Below, piece after piece: positions 1 to 9,006 of a stretch of DNA of 64,000 bases. Every line of letters starts with the position of its first letter. Position 1 is the stretch's first letter. This DNA is from Streptomyces sp. S465 (GTDB lineage: Bacteria; Actinomycetota; Actinomycetes; Streptomycetales; Streptomycetaceae). The DNA lies in assembly GCF_026898115.1 (NCBI RefSeq), contig NZ_CP114036.1, positions 2,480,001-2,544,000 on the forward strand. The letters run 5' to 3'. A program made the translations under genes and the position numbers. The notes below the pieces were generated by a model. That model was not told the origin of the DNA, searched no databases, and was given only the letters and a program-made list of their open reading frames with translations.

Positions 1-2
1 TG

Positions 3-611
3 ACCGCGGGCGGGCTCACGGTGGGCTACGCCGTCTTCTACACGGTCACGACCTGGTCCCTGGCGTACGGCACGGAACGGCTCGGCATGGCGCGCACCAC
101 CGTGCTGGGCTGTGTCATGGCGGCCGTGGCGGCCATGGGGGCCTTGACGCCCCTGGTGGCCCATCTCGGCGACCGCTTCGGGCGGCGGCCGCTGTGCCTG
201 GTGGGCTGTGTGGCCACCGCGGTGTGGATGTTTCCGCTGATCGTGCTGTTGCGCACCGGGGAGCCGCCGCTGATGTTCCTCGGCTTCCTGGGCGCGCTGC
301 TCGCCTTCATCACCATGTTCGCCGTGACCTCGGCCTATCTGCCCGAGCTGTTCGAGGCGCGGGTGCGCTGCACGGGCGCGGCGCTCGGCTACAACCTCGC
401 GGGCGTCCTGGGCGGGGCGCTCACCCCGATCGTGGCGACGGCGCTGTCCCACGGCGACGGCCCGCCCTGGGGCGTCGCCGTGTATCTGACCGCCGCCGCG
501 CTGCTGAGTCTGGGCTGCTTCGTGCTGCTGCCGGAGACACGGCCGACGGCCGACCGTCCGGAAGGACGATCGGCCGTACGGCCTCTGGAGGCCGGGGAGG
601 CGGCTGCGTGA
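3..611 (+). CDS. MFS transporter, metabolite/H+ symporter type (C-terminal part)
   Basis: This is the C-terminal part of a major facilitator transporter; the frame is open to the left edge, so the start lies outside the window. About five hydrophobic segments are visible. A GDRFGRRP loop near residue 50 is the MFS loop motif. The stretch LPELFEARVRCTGAALGYNL followed by a glycine-rich helix is typical of the metabolite:H+ symporter group (shikimate and proline/betaine carriers), and the chain ends in the usual PETR tail. The substrate cannot be told. The gene ends before a convergent terC on the other strand. Confidence 0.85.
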   Translation, partial: TAGGLTVGYAVFYTVTTWSLAYGTERLGMARTTVLGCVMAAVAAMGALTPLVAHLGDRFGRRPLCLVGCVATAVWMFPLIVLLRTGEPPLMFLGFLGALLAFITMFAVTSAYLPELFEARVRCTGAALGYNLAGVLGGALTPIVATALSHGDGPPWGVAVYLTAAALLSLGCFVLLPETRPTADRPEGRSAVRPLEAGEAAA

Positions 612-698
612 GCCGGTCTCCCGGGTCCGGGACGCGGACGTCGCCGCACGCCCTCGGTCGCCGCCGGGCGCCGTCAGGGCGGTGACGCCGCAGGGCCG

Positions 699-1703
699 TC
701 AGACGTCGACGCTGTCCTTGTCCCGGGCCCGGCTCTCCCCGTTCCCCGCCTCCACCAGGGCCTGTTTCCTCGAGGCGTGCAGACTGGTGGCCGTCGTGAC
801 GGCGAGCACCGCGCAGATCACCCCGAGCGAGACCGGGATGCTGATCTCCGGGACGTGCACCCCTGACTCGTGCAGCGCGTGCAGCACCAGCTTGACACCG
901 ATGAAACCGAGGATGATCGACAGCCCGTACGAGAGGTGGACCAGCTTCTTGAGCAGGCCGCCGATCAGGAAGTACAGCTGGCGCAGGCCCATCAGGGCGA
1001 AGGCGTTGGCGGTGAAGACGATGTACGGATCCTGGGTGAGGCCGAAGATCGCGGGTATCGAGTCCAGCGCGAACAGGACGTCCGTGGTGCCGATCGCCAG
1101 CATGACGATCAGCATCGGGGTCATCAGCCGCTTGCCGTTCCGCACGATGAAGAGCTTGGTGCCGTGGTACTCGTCGGTGGACGGGAACCGCTTCTCGACC
1201 GCCTTGAGCAGCCGGTTCTCCTCGAACTCCGCTTCCTCCTCATCGGCCCGCGCCTCCTGGATGAGCTTCCAGGCCGTCCAGATGAGGAACGCGCCGAAGA
1301 TGTAGAAGACCCAGGCGAAGGTCGAGATGATCGCGGCGCCGGCGGCTATGAAGACCGCGCGCAGCACCAGGGCGATGAGCACCCCCACCATCAGCACACG
1401 CTGCTGATAGACCGTCGGCACCGCGAACTTCGCCATGATCAGCACGAAGACGAAGAGGTTGTCGACGCTCAGCGACTTCTCGGTGATGAAGCCGGCGAAG
1501 AACTCGCCGGAGGGCCCGCCGCCGGCGAAGACCAGCAGCCCGAGCCCGAAGAGCGCGGCAAGGGCGACCCAGACGGCGGTCCAGATCCCGGCCTCCTTGA
1601 GGGAGACCTCATGGGGTTTGCGGCCGCCTATGAAGAAGTCGGCGGCGATGAGGGCACACAGCCCACCAATGGTCAGCCCCCACATGGCCCACGAAACGTC
1701 CAC
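699..1703 (-). CDS. TerC family integral membrane protein
   Basis: This 334-residue protein is a multi-pass membrane protein of the TerC/Alx family, linked to tellurium resistance and more recently to manganese export. The LSVDNLFVFVLIM segment (about residues 78-90) and ALDSIPAIFGLTQDPYIVFTAN (about 210-230) carry the acidic intramembrane residues conserved in TerC. Roughly nine hydrophobic helices surround a charged cytoplasmic loop rich in Glu and Arg in the middle. The GTG start at 1703 has a GGAGGA site just upstream. Downstream of two TerD genes on the same strand, and preceded by a probable yybP-ykoY riboswitch, it is likely induced by manganese. Confidence 0.93.
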   Translation of the reverse strand: MDVSWAMWGLTIGGLCALIAADFFIGGRKPHEVSLKEAGIWTAVWVALAALFGLGLLVFAGGGPSGEFFAGFITEKSLSVDNLFVFVLIMAKFAVPTVYQQRVLMVGVLIALVLRAVFIAAGAAIISTFAWVFYIFGAFLIWTAWKLIQEARADEEEAEFEENRLLKAVEKRFPSTDEYHGTKLFIVRNGKRLMTPMLIVMLAIGTTDVLFALDSIPAIFGLTQDPYIVFTANAFALMGLRQLYFLIGGLLKKLVHLSYGLSIILGFIGVKLVLHALHESGVHVPEISIPVSLGVICAVLAVTTATSLHASRKQALVEAGNGESRARDKDSVDV

Positions 1704-1745
1704 GGTTCCTCCGGCATTCGTACGGCAATCTCAGCGTCGTCGCTG

Positions 1746-1866
1746 CCGGAGGTCTCCTCCGCCCATGGCCGAGCCGTGGACCGGTGCCCCGGGATGCCAT
1801 CCGGTCTCCTGGGACCGGACGGCATCCGTGGTGACGGGAACACCGCTACAGGAGTACTCCCCTCCG
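1746..1866 (-). promoter_or_regulatory. probable yybP-ykoY manganese riboswitch upstream of terC
   Basis: On the minus strand the leader begins CGGAGGGGAGTA and ends GGAGGAGACCTCCG. The outer CGGAGG (1866-1861) pairs exactly with CCTCCG (1752-1747). The GGGGAGTA element after the first strand and the AGACC element before the closing strand are the hallmarks of the yybP-ykoY class, and long GC-rich internal hairpins lie between them. TerC genes are a classic target of this Mn2+-sensing riboswitch. The GTG start of terC is about 43 bases downstream. The call was made by eye and not tested with a covariance model. Confidence 0.7.
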
Positions 1867-1924
1867 CGTAAAGAAGAGTACAGGAATTCCCATGAGAGAG
1901 TAAAGAGATGGGCAAAAGAGCTGG

Positions 1925-3841
1925 TCAACGCCCATACGACTGGCGGGCCCTCACCATCTGCCGCAGCACCTGGTCCAGCACCTGACTGCCCCGCGGCACC
2001 ATCGACGGCTCATACGTCCACGCATGGCCCACCCACGGGTCGGCGAGATGGTCGTCGGCGACCGGAGTGAGCCGCAGCAGCGACCGCCACAGCGGATCGA
2101 GCACCGGACCGTAGTCCCGCGCGTCCTCACGGTCGGCGACCATCATCAGATGCACGCCCACCGAGGGCCCCTCGTCCGCCAGATAGCGCAGCTGGGTGAC
2201 GGCCCGGTCGTCGAAGCCGTGCGGGAAGTCATGGACGAGCAGCAGCTGCTCGGCGGTGTCCAGATCGGGCGGCAGCGCGTCCGTGGCACCGCTGCGCATC
2301 GCCATCTGCACCAGGTCGACACGCCGGGTCAGCGAGGCGAGCACCGCGGAGACCCCCTGGGCGCCGGCCGCCGGCGGCTCGCCCAGCGCACCCGACCCCA
2401 CCAGCGGGGCGAGCGAGCCCGCGGCCGAACCCGCCGGGTCGATCACACGCACCGAGAACTCCCCCGCCGGATAGACGGCCAGCAGCCGCGCGGCGATCGT
2501 CACCGCCGTGTCCGCAGCCAGTCGGCGCAGCTCGCCGGGGTCGGCCGGCCCCCCGTCGAACGAGCCCGAACGCCCGGCGTCGATCCACAGCCCCCGCTCC
2601 AGGGGCAGCCGCACCAGCATGGGGATGCGCAGATCGGCGCGCTCCGGGAGGTGCAGCTCGCCCAGGCGCAGGGCCATCGGCATCTCCATCGGCACCTGGT
2701 ACGCCTGCCACACCGGGCTGTCCCAGCGGGCGTAGGCGGGCGGCAGCGCGGGCTCCACCACCTCGGCCTCGGCCGTGAGCTGCGCCAGATCGCGGTCGAA
2801 GGCGGCGCGGGCCTGCTCGACGAGGTCGGTGTGCCTGGCGCGCGCCTCGGCGCGGGCGGAGTCGGCCGCCGGGCCCACCCGGGTGCGCGGATCGGAGAGC
2901 ACCCGGTCCAGCTCCTGCTCCATCCGGGACTCCGCGAAGTCCACGGCGCTGCGATAGGCCGCGGTGGTGCGGGCCAGGTCCTCGAACATCCCCCAGACCT
3001 GGTTGTAGAGCCGCTCGTCCATGGTCCAGCCGGAGGCGTCGCCCGCGACCGGCCGGGCGGGCTGTCCGGGCGTGGCGGGCGGCACGGACGGCGGGGGCGG
3101 GGGCGGCGCGGCCGTACGGCGGCCTGGGTGCTGATAGTTGACGGGCCCTTGGCCGCAGGGCGCGCCCTGCGGCTGCTGCGGCGGGGTCTGCGGCTGGGCG
3201 GGGGCCGGGGCGGCACCGCCGCCCGCGGTGGCCGTGCGCACCCGGCCGTCGTCCTCGGAACGGGGCGGGGGCTGGGCGACCGAGCGGGCCATGCCCCGCA
3301 CCACCGCCTCGTTGATCCGCGCCGCGAGTTCGGCGCCCTGCTCGAGCCCCTGGTCACGCAGCATGGCCGCGAGCCCGTCCGCGTACCCCTGGCCGACGGC
3401 GCGCACCTTCCAGGCGCCCTGCCTGCGGTAGAGCTCCAGGGCGGCCACCGCGGACTCCGAGTCCAGGCCGGTGATGGTGTAGCCGGCGATCTCGGTGCCG
3501 TCGAGGCCGGTGACGGCGACGAACGGCGCGGCCGTGGCGCCGAACCGGTCCGGGCCGCCGACGCCGGTCGGCAGCGCGAGCAGCACGGTGACCCGGTGGA
3601 CGTTCTCGGGCATCGCGTCGAGGTCGACGGCGAGCCGGTGGTCGGCCGCCGCCTGTCTGGGCACCTCTATCCCGGCCAGTTGGGGCGAGGCGGGGTGCGC
3701 GACCCCTTCGGCGCCGTGCACCGTGCCCCGCTCATCGCCGAGGGTGGCCCCGGCCACGATCGGATGGCCCGCCGAGATCCGGATCTCCAAACGGGTCTGG
3801 GGCAGGGGGTGGTTCTGCCCTCGGACCAGCTCGGCCGTCAT
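1925..3841 (-). CDS. TerD-domain protein with a large C-terminal FtsK-like region lacking a P-loop
   Basis: This 638-residue protein starts at the ATG at 3841, which has a GAGGGG site; an upstream in-frame extension looks non-coding. Residues 1 to about 185 form a TerD domain (the stress/calcium-binding fold of the Ter family). A Pro/Gln/Ala-rich linker follows (about 200-270). Next comes an alpha-helical stretch rich in Glu/Arg/Ala (about 275-370). The last 260 residues have the look of an FtsK/SpoIIIE-type ATPase fold (LLVHDF, then GVHLMMVADR). The place of the Walker A motif reads LERGLWIDAGRSGSFDGG, with no GK(S/T). It sits between a small TerD gene and terC on the same strand, so all three may be co-expressed. 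Confidence 0.85.
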   Translation of the reverse strand: MTAELVRGQNHPLPQTRLEIRISAGHPIVAGATLGDERGTVHGAEGVAHPASPQLAGIEVPRQAAADHRLAVDLDAMPENVHRVTVLLALPTGVGGPDRFGATAAPFVAVTGLDGTEIAGYTITGLDSESAVAALELYRRQGAWKVRAVGQGYADGLAAMLRDQGLEQGAELAARINEAVVRGMARSVAQPPPRSEDDGRVRTATAGGGAAPAPAQPQTPPQQPQGAPCGQGPVNYQHPGRRTAAPPPPPPSVPPATPGQPARPVAGDASGWTMDERLYNQVWGMFEDLARTTAAYRSAVDFAESRMEQELDRVLSDPRTRVGPAADSARAEARARHTDLVEQARAAFDRDLAQLTAEAEVVEPALPPAYARWDSPVWQAYQVPMEMPMALRLGELHLPERADLRIPMLVRLPLERGLWIDAGRSGSFDGGPADPGELRRLAADTAVTIAARLLAVYPAGEFSVRVIDPAGSAAGSLAPLVGSGALGEPPAAGAQGVSAVLASLTRRVDLVQMAMRSGATDALPPDLDTAEQLLLVHDFPHGFDDRAVTQLRYLADEGPSVGVHLMMVADREDARDYGPVLDPLWRSLLRLTPVADDHLADPWVGHAWTYEPSMVPRGSQVLDQVLRQMVRARQSYGR

Positions 3842-3951
3842 GGCTTGCGTCCCCTCGTTGTGTTCCGCGGTGTGCCGTGGATCCGCATGCGTGCGGATGG
3901 TACGGCGAGCGCGCGGGCCCACCGGGACACACGCGCTCGCCGAACGGCGGA

Positions 3952-4530
3952 TTACAGATGCGGCAGGATATGCGGCATCAGGTCCTGGAAGGTGCGTCCG
4001 TTGGCCGGCTCGCCGATCGCCCTCATCTGCCAGGCGCTGCCCGCCCGCTGGACGGTGGCCATGATCTGGGCGGTGTACTGCCCGCCGCCGGTGAGGGTGT
4101 AGCGGGCGAGCTCCTGGCCGTTGGTCTCGTCCACCAGCCGGCAGAACGCGTTCTGCACCTCGGCGAAGGTCTGGCCGGTGAAGGAGTTCACCGTGAAGAC
4201 GATCTTGTCGATGTGGACCGGCACCCGCTGCAGGTCGACCAGGATCGCCTCGTCGTCGCCGCCCTGCCCGGCGCCGCCGACGAGGTTGTCACCGGTGTGG
4301 CGGACCGAGCCGTCGTCGCTGACCAGGTGGCGGAAGAAGACGACATCGGTGGGCTGCTTGTCGGCGAAGAGGACCGCCGACGCGTCGAGGTCGATCTCCC
4401 GCGTACGGGAGCCGAACAGCCCGCGGCGGGGCGCCGCCTGCCAGCCCAGCCCCATCCGCACCGCGGTCAGGGTGCCCCCGTCGGCCTTCTGTAGGCTGAT
4501 GGCCTGTCCCTTGGACATGTTGACCGTCAC
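3952..4530 (-). CDS. TerD family protein
   Basis: This 192-residue protein is a stand-alone TerD domain of the usual length. It begins MSKGQAISLQK after a short leader and carries the acidic segments typical of the calcium-binding TerD fold (EIDLDASA; the GGDDEAILVDL region near residue 85). TerD proteins are cytoplasmic or membrane-associated stress proteins that act with TerC. The GTG at 4530 is preferred over the ATG at 4518 because a TAGGGA site lies six bases before it. It is 110 bp upstream of the larger TerD fusion on the same strand. Confidence 0.92.
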   Translation of the reverse strand: MTVNMSKGQAISLQKADGGTLTAVRMGLGWQAAPRRGLFGSRTREIDLDASAVLFADKQPTDVVFFRHLVSDDGSVRHTGDNLVGGAGQGGDDEAILVDLQRVPVHIDKIVFTVNSFTGQTFAEVQNAFCRLVDETNGQELARYTLTGGGQYTAQIMATVQRAGSAWQMRAIGEPANGRTFQDLMPHILPHL

Positions 4531-4691
4531 GCGCTGTCCCTACTCTCGTCTCTCGATTCCCCGTGGCCGCCGCGGGAGTGCGGCCGTGGCCGCGCCGTGT
4601 GCACGGCCCTGTCGAAAACCCTATGCACTGCGACCAGGACTCCGGCCGGACGAGCGGGCTTTTGTGTCGGTCTTGCAACACAGCGGAGCAG

Positions 4692-4780
4692 GTGCGGGTT
4701 CGCGGCACGGCGGAGCAGCCGTGCGGGTTCGCGGCACGGCGGAGCAGGGGTGCGGCCTTGCGCAGGGGTGCGGCCTTGCG
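4692..4780. repeat. two families of short tandem repeats in the uvrB-terD gap (4531-4855)
   Basis: The 325-base gap between the TerD gene and the end of uvrB contains no convincing gene. It has two exact copies of a 27-base unit beginning GTGCGGGTTCGCGGCACGGC (4692-4718 and 4721-4747, period 29). These are followed by two abutting exact copies of an 18-base unit, CAGGGGTGCGGCCTTGCG (4745-4762 and 4763-4780). Flanking degenerate copies of CGGAGCAG and GCGGCAC suggest slippage-driven expansion. The rest of the gap should hold the terD promoter, which I cannot pin down. Confidence 0.9.
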
Positions 4781-4822
4781 GCACCGCGGGGCAGCCGGGC
4801 GGCCCCGCGGCACGGAGAGGGG

Positions 4823-4851
4823 CGGGCGCCCCGGCGGGTCCGGGGCGCCCG
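4823..4851 (-). terminator. hairpin terminator after uvrB
   Basis: A perfect 12-base-pair GC stem (CGGGCGCCCCGG, 4823-4834, with 4840-4851) closes a five-base loop and lies a few bases beyond the uvrB stop codon. No T-tract follows, as is common in Streptomyces. Confidence 0.75.
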
Positions 4852-4855
4852 GCCG

Positions 4856-7003
4856 TCAGGAGACCCCGGCCTCCCGCATCTGCCGCAGCTCCTTCTTCAA
4901 CTCCGCCACCTCGTCGCGCAGTCGGGCCGCCACCTCGAACTGGAGCTCCGCCGCCGCGGCCCGCATGCGGTCGGTCATCTCCTCGATCTGCTCGGCGAGT
5001 TCGGCTGCGGGCCGGTCGGTCAGCACCGGCTCCTTGGCCTTGCCCTTGGCAGCCTTGGCGCCCTTGCCGCCCTTGGCCGCCTTTCCGCCCGCCGCCGCCT
5101 CGGGGGTCTTGGCGCCCTTGCCGTCCTTCGTCTTGCGGTAGCCGGTGCCGAGCAGCTCCTCGGTGTCGACGTCCTCACGAGCGATCTGCGCCACGATGTC
5201 GTTGATCTTCTTGCGCAGCGGCTGCGGGTCGATCTTGTTGGCCTTGTTGAACGCGATCTGCTTCTCGCGGCGCCGGTTGGTCTCCTCGATGGCCTTCTCC
5301 ATCGCCGGGGTGACCTTGTCGGCGTACATATGCACCTGGCCCGACACGTTACGGGCGGCCCGGCCGATGGTCTGGATCAGCGAGGTGCCCGAGCGCAGGA
5401 AGCCCTCCTTGTCCGCGTCGAGGATGGCGACCAGCGAGACCTCCGGAAGGTCGAGGCCCTCGCGCAGCAGGTTGATCCCCACCAGCACGTCGAACTCGCC
5501 GGCGCGCAGCTCGCGCAGCAGCTCGACCCGGCGCAGGGTGTCCACATCGCTGTGCAGATAGCGCACCTGGATGCCGAGCTCCAGCATGTAGTCGGTGAGG
5601 TCCTCGGCCATCTTCTTGGTGAGGGTGGTGACCAGCACGCGCTCGTCCTTCTCGGTACGCGTGCGGATCTCGTGGATGAGATCGTCGATCTGGCCCTCGG
5701 TCGGCTTGACGACGACCTCGGGGTCGACCAGACCGGTCGGGCGGATGATCTGCTCCACGAAGCCGTCGCCCCGGGAGAGCTCGTACGGGCCGGGGGTCGC
5801 GGAGAGGTAGACGGTCTGGTCGACGCGCTCCAGGAACTCCTCCCACTTCAGCGGGCGGTTGTCGAGCGCGGAGGGCAGCCGGAAACCGTGCTCGATCAGG
5901 GTCCGCTTACGGGAGGCGTCGCCCTCGTACATCGCGCCGATCTGCGGCACCGTGACATGCGACTCGTCGATGACCAGGAGGAAGTCCTCCGGGAAGTAGT
6001 CCAGCAGGGTGTGCGGCGGGGAGCCGGGCTCACGGCCGTCGATGTGCAGCGAGTAGTTCTCGATACCCGAGCAGGTGCCGATCTGCCGCATCATCTCGAT
6101 GTCGTAGGTGGTGCGCATCCGCAGCCGCTGGGCCTCCAGCAGCTTGCCCTGCTTCTCCAGCCGGGCCAGGGTCTGCGTGAGCTCGGCCTCGATCCCGGCG
6201 ATGGCCTTCTCCATGCGCTCGGGCCCGGCCACATAGTGGCTGGCCGGGAAGACATAGAGCTCCTGGTCGTCGCTGAGCACCTCGCCGGTGAGCGGGTGGA
6301 GCGTGGAGAGCGCCTCGATCTCGTCGCCGAACATCTCGATGCGGACCGCGAGCTCCTCGTAGACCGGGAAGATCTCGACGGTGTCGCCGCGGACCCGGAA
6401 GGTGCCCCGGGTGAACGCCATGTCGTTGCGGGTGTACTGGATGTCGACGAAGCGGCGCAGCAGCTGATCGCGGTCGATCTCCTCGCCGACCTTGAGCGGC
6501 ACCATGCGGTCCACGTACTCCTGCGGCGTGCCGAGGCCGTAGATGCAGGAGACGGATGCCACCACGACCACGTCACGCCGGGTGAGCAGCGAATTCGTCG
6601 CCGAGTGGCGCAGCCGCTCCACCTCTTCGTTGATCGAGGAGTCCTTCTCGATGTAGGTGTCCGACTGCGGGACGTACGCCTCGGGCTGGTAGTAGTCGTA
6701 GTACGAGACGAAGTACTCGACCGCGTTGTTCGGCAGCAGCTCGCGGAACTCGTTGGCCAGCTGGGCGGCCAGCGTCTTGTTCGGAGCCATGACCAGCGTG
6801 GGCCGCTGAAGCTTCTCGATCATCCACGCGGTGGTGGCGGACTTGCCGGTGCCGGTCGCGCCGAGCAGGACGACGTCCTTCTCGCCCGCGCGGACGCGCC
6901 GGTCGAGGTCGGCGATGGCCGTGGGCTGGTCACCGCTGGGCTGATAGGGGCTGACGACCTCGAAGGGCGCCACCTTGCGTTCGAGCTGAGTTACGGGCCG
7001 CAT
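4856..7003 (-). CDS. uvrB: UvrABC excinuclease subunit B
   Basis: UvrB (715 residues from the ATG at 7003) is the damage-verifying helicase of nucleotide excision repair, loaded by UvrA and recruiting UvrC. Visible motifs are the Walker [13 protein letters not shown] near residue 45, the beta-hairpin [13 protein letters not shown] near 100, the DEXH-like LLVIDESH near 340, and helicase motifs V/VI ([28 protein letters not shown]). The UVR coiled-coil domain that binds UvrC is at the extreme C terminus. A Lys/Gly/Ala-rich low-complexity linker lies between the helicase core and that domain. TTG and GTG starts a few codons upstream are possible, but the conserved N terminus begins at MRPVTQLE. 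Confidence 0.98.
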   Translation of the reverse strand: MRPVTQLERKVAPFEVVSPYQPSGDQPTAIADLDRRVRAGEKDVVLLGATGTGKSATTAWMIEKLQRPTLVMAPNKTLAAQLANEFRELLPNNAVEYFVSYYDYYQPEAYVPQSDTYIEKDSSINEEVERLRHSATNSLLTRRDVVVVASVSCIYGLGTPQEYVDRMVPLKVGEEIDRDQLLRRFVDIQYTRNDMAFTRGTFRVRGDTVEIFPVYEELAVRIEMFGDEIEALSTLHPLTGEVLSDDQELYVFPASHYVAGPERMEKAIAGIEAELTQTLARLEKQGKLLEAQRLRMRTTYDIEMMRQIGTCSGIENYSLHIDGREPGSPPHTLLDYFPEDFLLVIDESHVTVPQIGAMYEGDASRKRTLIEHGFRLPSALDNRPLKWEEFLERVDQTVYLSATPGPYELSRGDGFVEQIIRPTGLVDPEVVVKPTEGQIDDLIHEIRTRTEKDERVLVTTLTKKMAEDLTDYMLELGIQVRYLHSDVDTLRRVELLRELRAGEFDVLVGINLLREGLDLPEVSLVAILDADKEGFLRSGTSLIQTIGRAARNVSGQVHMYADKVTPAMEKAIEETNRRREKQIAFNKANKIDPQPLRKKINDIVAQIAREDVDTEELLGTGYRKTKDGKGAKTPEAAAGGKAAKGGKGAKAAKGKAKEPVLTDRPAAELAEQIEEMTDRMRAAAAELQFEVAARLRDEVAELKKELRQMREAGVS

Positions 7004-7216
7004 GTCACCCACGGTACGACTCACCACTGACAACGGCGGGCGTTCCGCCGCGCCGCCCGCTGCCCGGCGCCCGTCCGGATTGGCATGATCACGCGGGCGA
7101 TGCCGCCCGCCACACGAATTTTCCGTCCATCCGATACCTATCCCCCGCTACCGCGCATCTGGGACCCTCTGCCCGTCCATGAGTCAGACGCACGTCAGAC
7201 GATGCGAGGAGTCCGT

Positions 7217-8095
7217 ATGCAGATCCGCCCGGCCGCCGCGTTAACCGGCGCGCTCATCGGGATGTCCGCGCTCTTCCTCCCCACGGCCGCGGCCCAGGCC
7301 ACCGGCCATCCGCACCACCACACGGTCACCGTGGCCCACCGGGGGGCCTCCGGATACGCCCCCGAGAACACCCTGGCCGCCGTCGACGCCGCCGACGACC
7401 TGGGCATCGACTGGGTGGAGAACGACGTCCAGCGCACCAAGGACGGCGAGCTGATCGTGATGCACGACACCACGCTGAGCCGGACCACCAACGCCGAGGA
7501 GGTCTTCCCGGACCGCGCCCCCTGGAACATCTCCGACTTCACCCTCGACGAGATCGAGAAGCTGGACGCCGGAAGCTGGTTCGGCCCGGAGTTCCAGGGC
7601 GAGGCGGTGCCCACCCTGGAGGAGTACATGGACCGGGTTTCGGACAACCACCAAAAGCTCCTCCTGGAGCTCAAGTCCCCCGAGCTCTATCCCGGGATCG
7701 AACGCCAGACGCTGCGGGAGCTGCGCAGAGAGGGCTGGCTGGACCACCGGCACAAGCGGCGGCTGATCGTCCAGAGCTTCGACGCCGCGTCCATGCGGAC
7801 GGTCCACCGGCTGCGGCCGGACGTCAAGACCGGCTTTCTGGGCACCCCGGCCGTCGCCGATCTCCCGGAGTACGCCGAGTTCTCCGACCAGATCAACCCC
7901 AGCTACAAGACCATCGACGCCGACTACGTGGCCGCGGTGCAGGCCGTGAAGGGGGCACACGGCAAGCCGCTGGAGGTCTACACCTGGACCGTCAACGACG
8001 GCCCGTCGGCGGTCTCGGTCGCGGGCATGGGCGTGGACGGCATCATCACCAACAAGCCCGATGTGGTCCGGGACGCCCTCGACGACGCTTCGTGA
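7217..8095 (+). CDS. secreted glycerophosphodiester phosphodiesterase
   Basis: This 292-residue secreted enzyme hydrolyses glycerophosphodiesters to glycerol-3-phosphate and an alcohol. The start at 7217 has a GCGAGGAG site five bases upstream. A signal peptide (basic N terminus, hydrophobic core, AAAQA cleavage region) covers about the first 28 residues. The GDPD TIM-barrel follows, with the catalytic VAHRGASGYAPENT near residue 38, the metal-binding END triad position, and VMHDTTL near 80. The C terminus has the family pattern VYTWTVND followed by GVDGIITNKPD. It stands alone between uvrB and an ogt-like gene and has its own terminator. A phosphate-scavenging role is inferred. Confidence 0.95.
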   Translation: MQIRPAAALTGALIGMSALFLPTAAAQATGHPHHHTVTVAHRGASGYAPENTLAAVDAADDLGIDWVENDVQRTKDGELIVMHDTTLSRTTNAEEVFPDRAPWNISDFTLDEIEKLDAGSWFGPEFQGEAVPTLEEYMDRVSDNHQKLLLELKSPELYPGIERQTLRELRREGWLDHRHKRRLIVQSFDAASMRTVHRLRPDVKTGFLGTPAVADLPEYAEFSDQINPSYKTIDADYVAAVQAVKGAHGKPLEVYTWTVNDGPSAVSVAGMGVDGIITNKPDVVRDALDDAS

Positions 8096-8116
8096 CCCAC
8101 CGCTCCTCGAAACGAG

Positions 8117-8148
8117 GCGCCCCGTCGGCCGAGCGGCCGGCGGGGCGC
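8117..8148 (+). terminator. hairpin terminator after the glycerophosphodiesterase gene
   Basis: The arms 8117-8130 and 8135-8148 form a 14-base-pair stem with one G:T wobble and a GAGC loop, 22 bases after the stop codon. Confidence 0.75.
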
Positions 8149-8176
8149 TGTCGGTGGTGGGTTCTACGCTGAACGC

Positions 8177-8812
8177 GTGAGCATCGCACAGCGGCAGACA
8201 CGGCGGGACCCGCGGGAGCGACCCGAGCGGGCGGACGCGCGCGCCTGGGCCTGGGCCGTGCCGGCCACGCCCATCGGCCCACTGCTGCTCGCGGCCACCG
8301 ACGAGGGGCTGGCCCAGGTGGTCTTCCACGCGGAGGGGGAGACGGCGGCCGAGGCCGTGGCCAGGCTCACGCGCCGCCTCGGCGCCGGGCCCACGGCCGG
8401 GCCGCCCGCGTCCTCCGCCGCCGCGGCCGCCCGGCCGGCGCCTCGGTGCGCCGAGCATCTCGCCGCGGCGATACGGCAGGTGGAGAGCTATTTCGCCGGC
8501 GAGACCAAGGCGTTCACCCTCCCCCTGGACTGGTCGCTGATCACCGGCTTCAACCGCCGGGTGCTGCGCGAGCTGGCCGCCCATGTCCCCTATGGCACGG
8601 TCGTCGGCTACCAGGACCTCGCCGACCGGGTGGGCGAGCCGGGCGCCGCCCGCGCCGTCGGCGTGGCCATGGGGAGCAATCCGCTGCCGGTCGTGGTCCC
8701 CTGCCACCGGGTCGTGGAAAGCGGCGGCGGCATCGGCGGCTTCGGCGGGGGGCTGGAGACCAAGCGCGCCCTGCTGGCGCTGGAAGGCGTTCTTCCGCAG
8801 CCGCTCTTCTGA
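8177..8812 (+). CDS. ogt: methylated-DNA-[protein]-cysteine S-methyltransferase
   Basis: This 211-residue suicide DNA-repair protein transfers the methyl group from O6-methylguanine to its own cysteine. The active-site motif VVPCHRVV places the acceptor at Cys176. The helix-turn-helix and arginine-finger region just before it reads GTVVGYQDLA and GAARAVGVAMGSNPLP. The N-terminal RNase-H-like domain begins near residue 28 (TPIGPLLLAATDEGL). An Ala/Pro-rich insertion around residues 72-92 is not typical of the family. The start is the GTG at 8177. Confidence 0.95.
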   Translation: MSIAQRQTRRDPRERPERADARAWAWAVPATPIGPLLLAATDEGLAQVVFHAEGETAAEAVARLTRRLGAGPTAGPPASSAAAAARPAPRCAEHLAAAIRQVESYFAGETKAFTLPLDWSLITGFNRRVLRELAAHVPYGTVVGYQDLADRVGEPGAARAVGVAMGSNPLPVVVPCHRVVESGGGIGGFGGGLETKRALLALEGVLPQPLF

Positions 8813-9006
8813 ATCGTCCGGCCGCCGGCCGGGACGGAAATATCTTGTTCCGGAATTCCTCGGCCGTCTTGTGGCGCTTGCCTTTCGCCCTTATCTTAAC
8901 AGCGGCCTTCCTGCCCTTCGCGCACTTTCCGCTCTTCGCAGACCTTCCCGCTCCTGGGAAATTCACGGCTCAACTACGTCCCCACAGATGATCGAATTGG
9001 AGAGCC

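Noticed and set aside
4121..7030. 969-codon open frame opposite uvrB
   Set aside because: It is antisense to uvrB and has no motifs.
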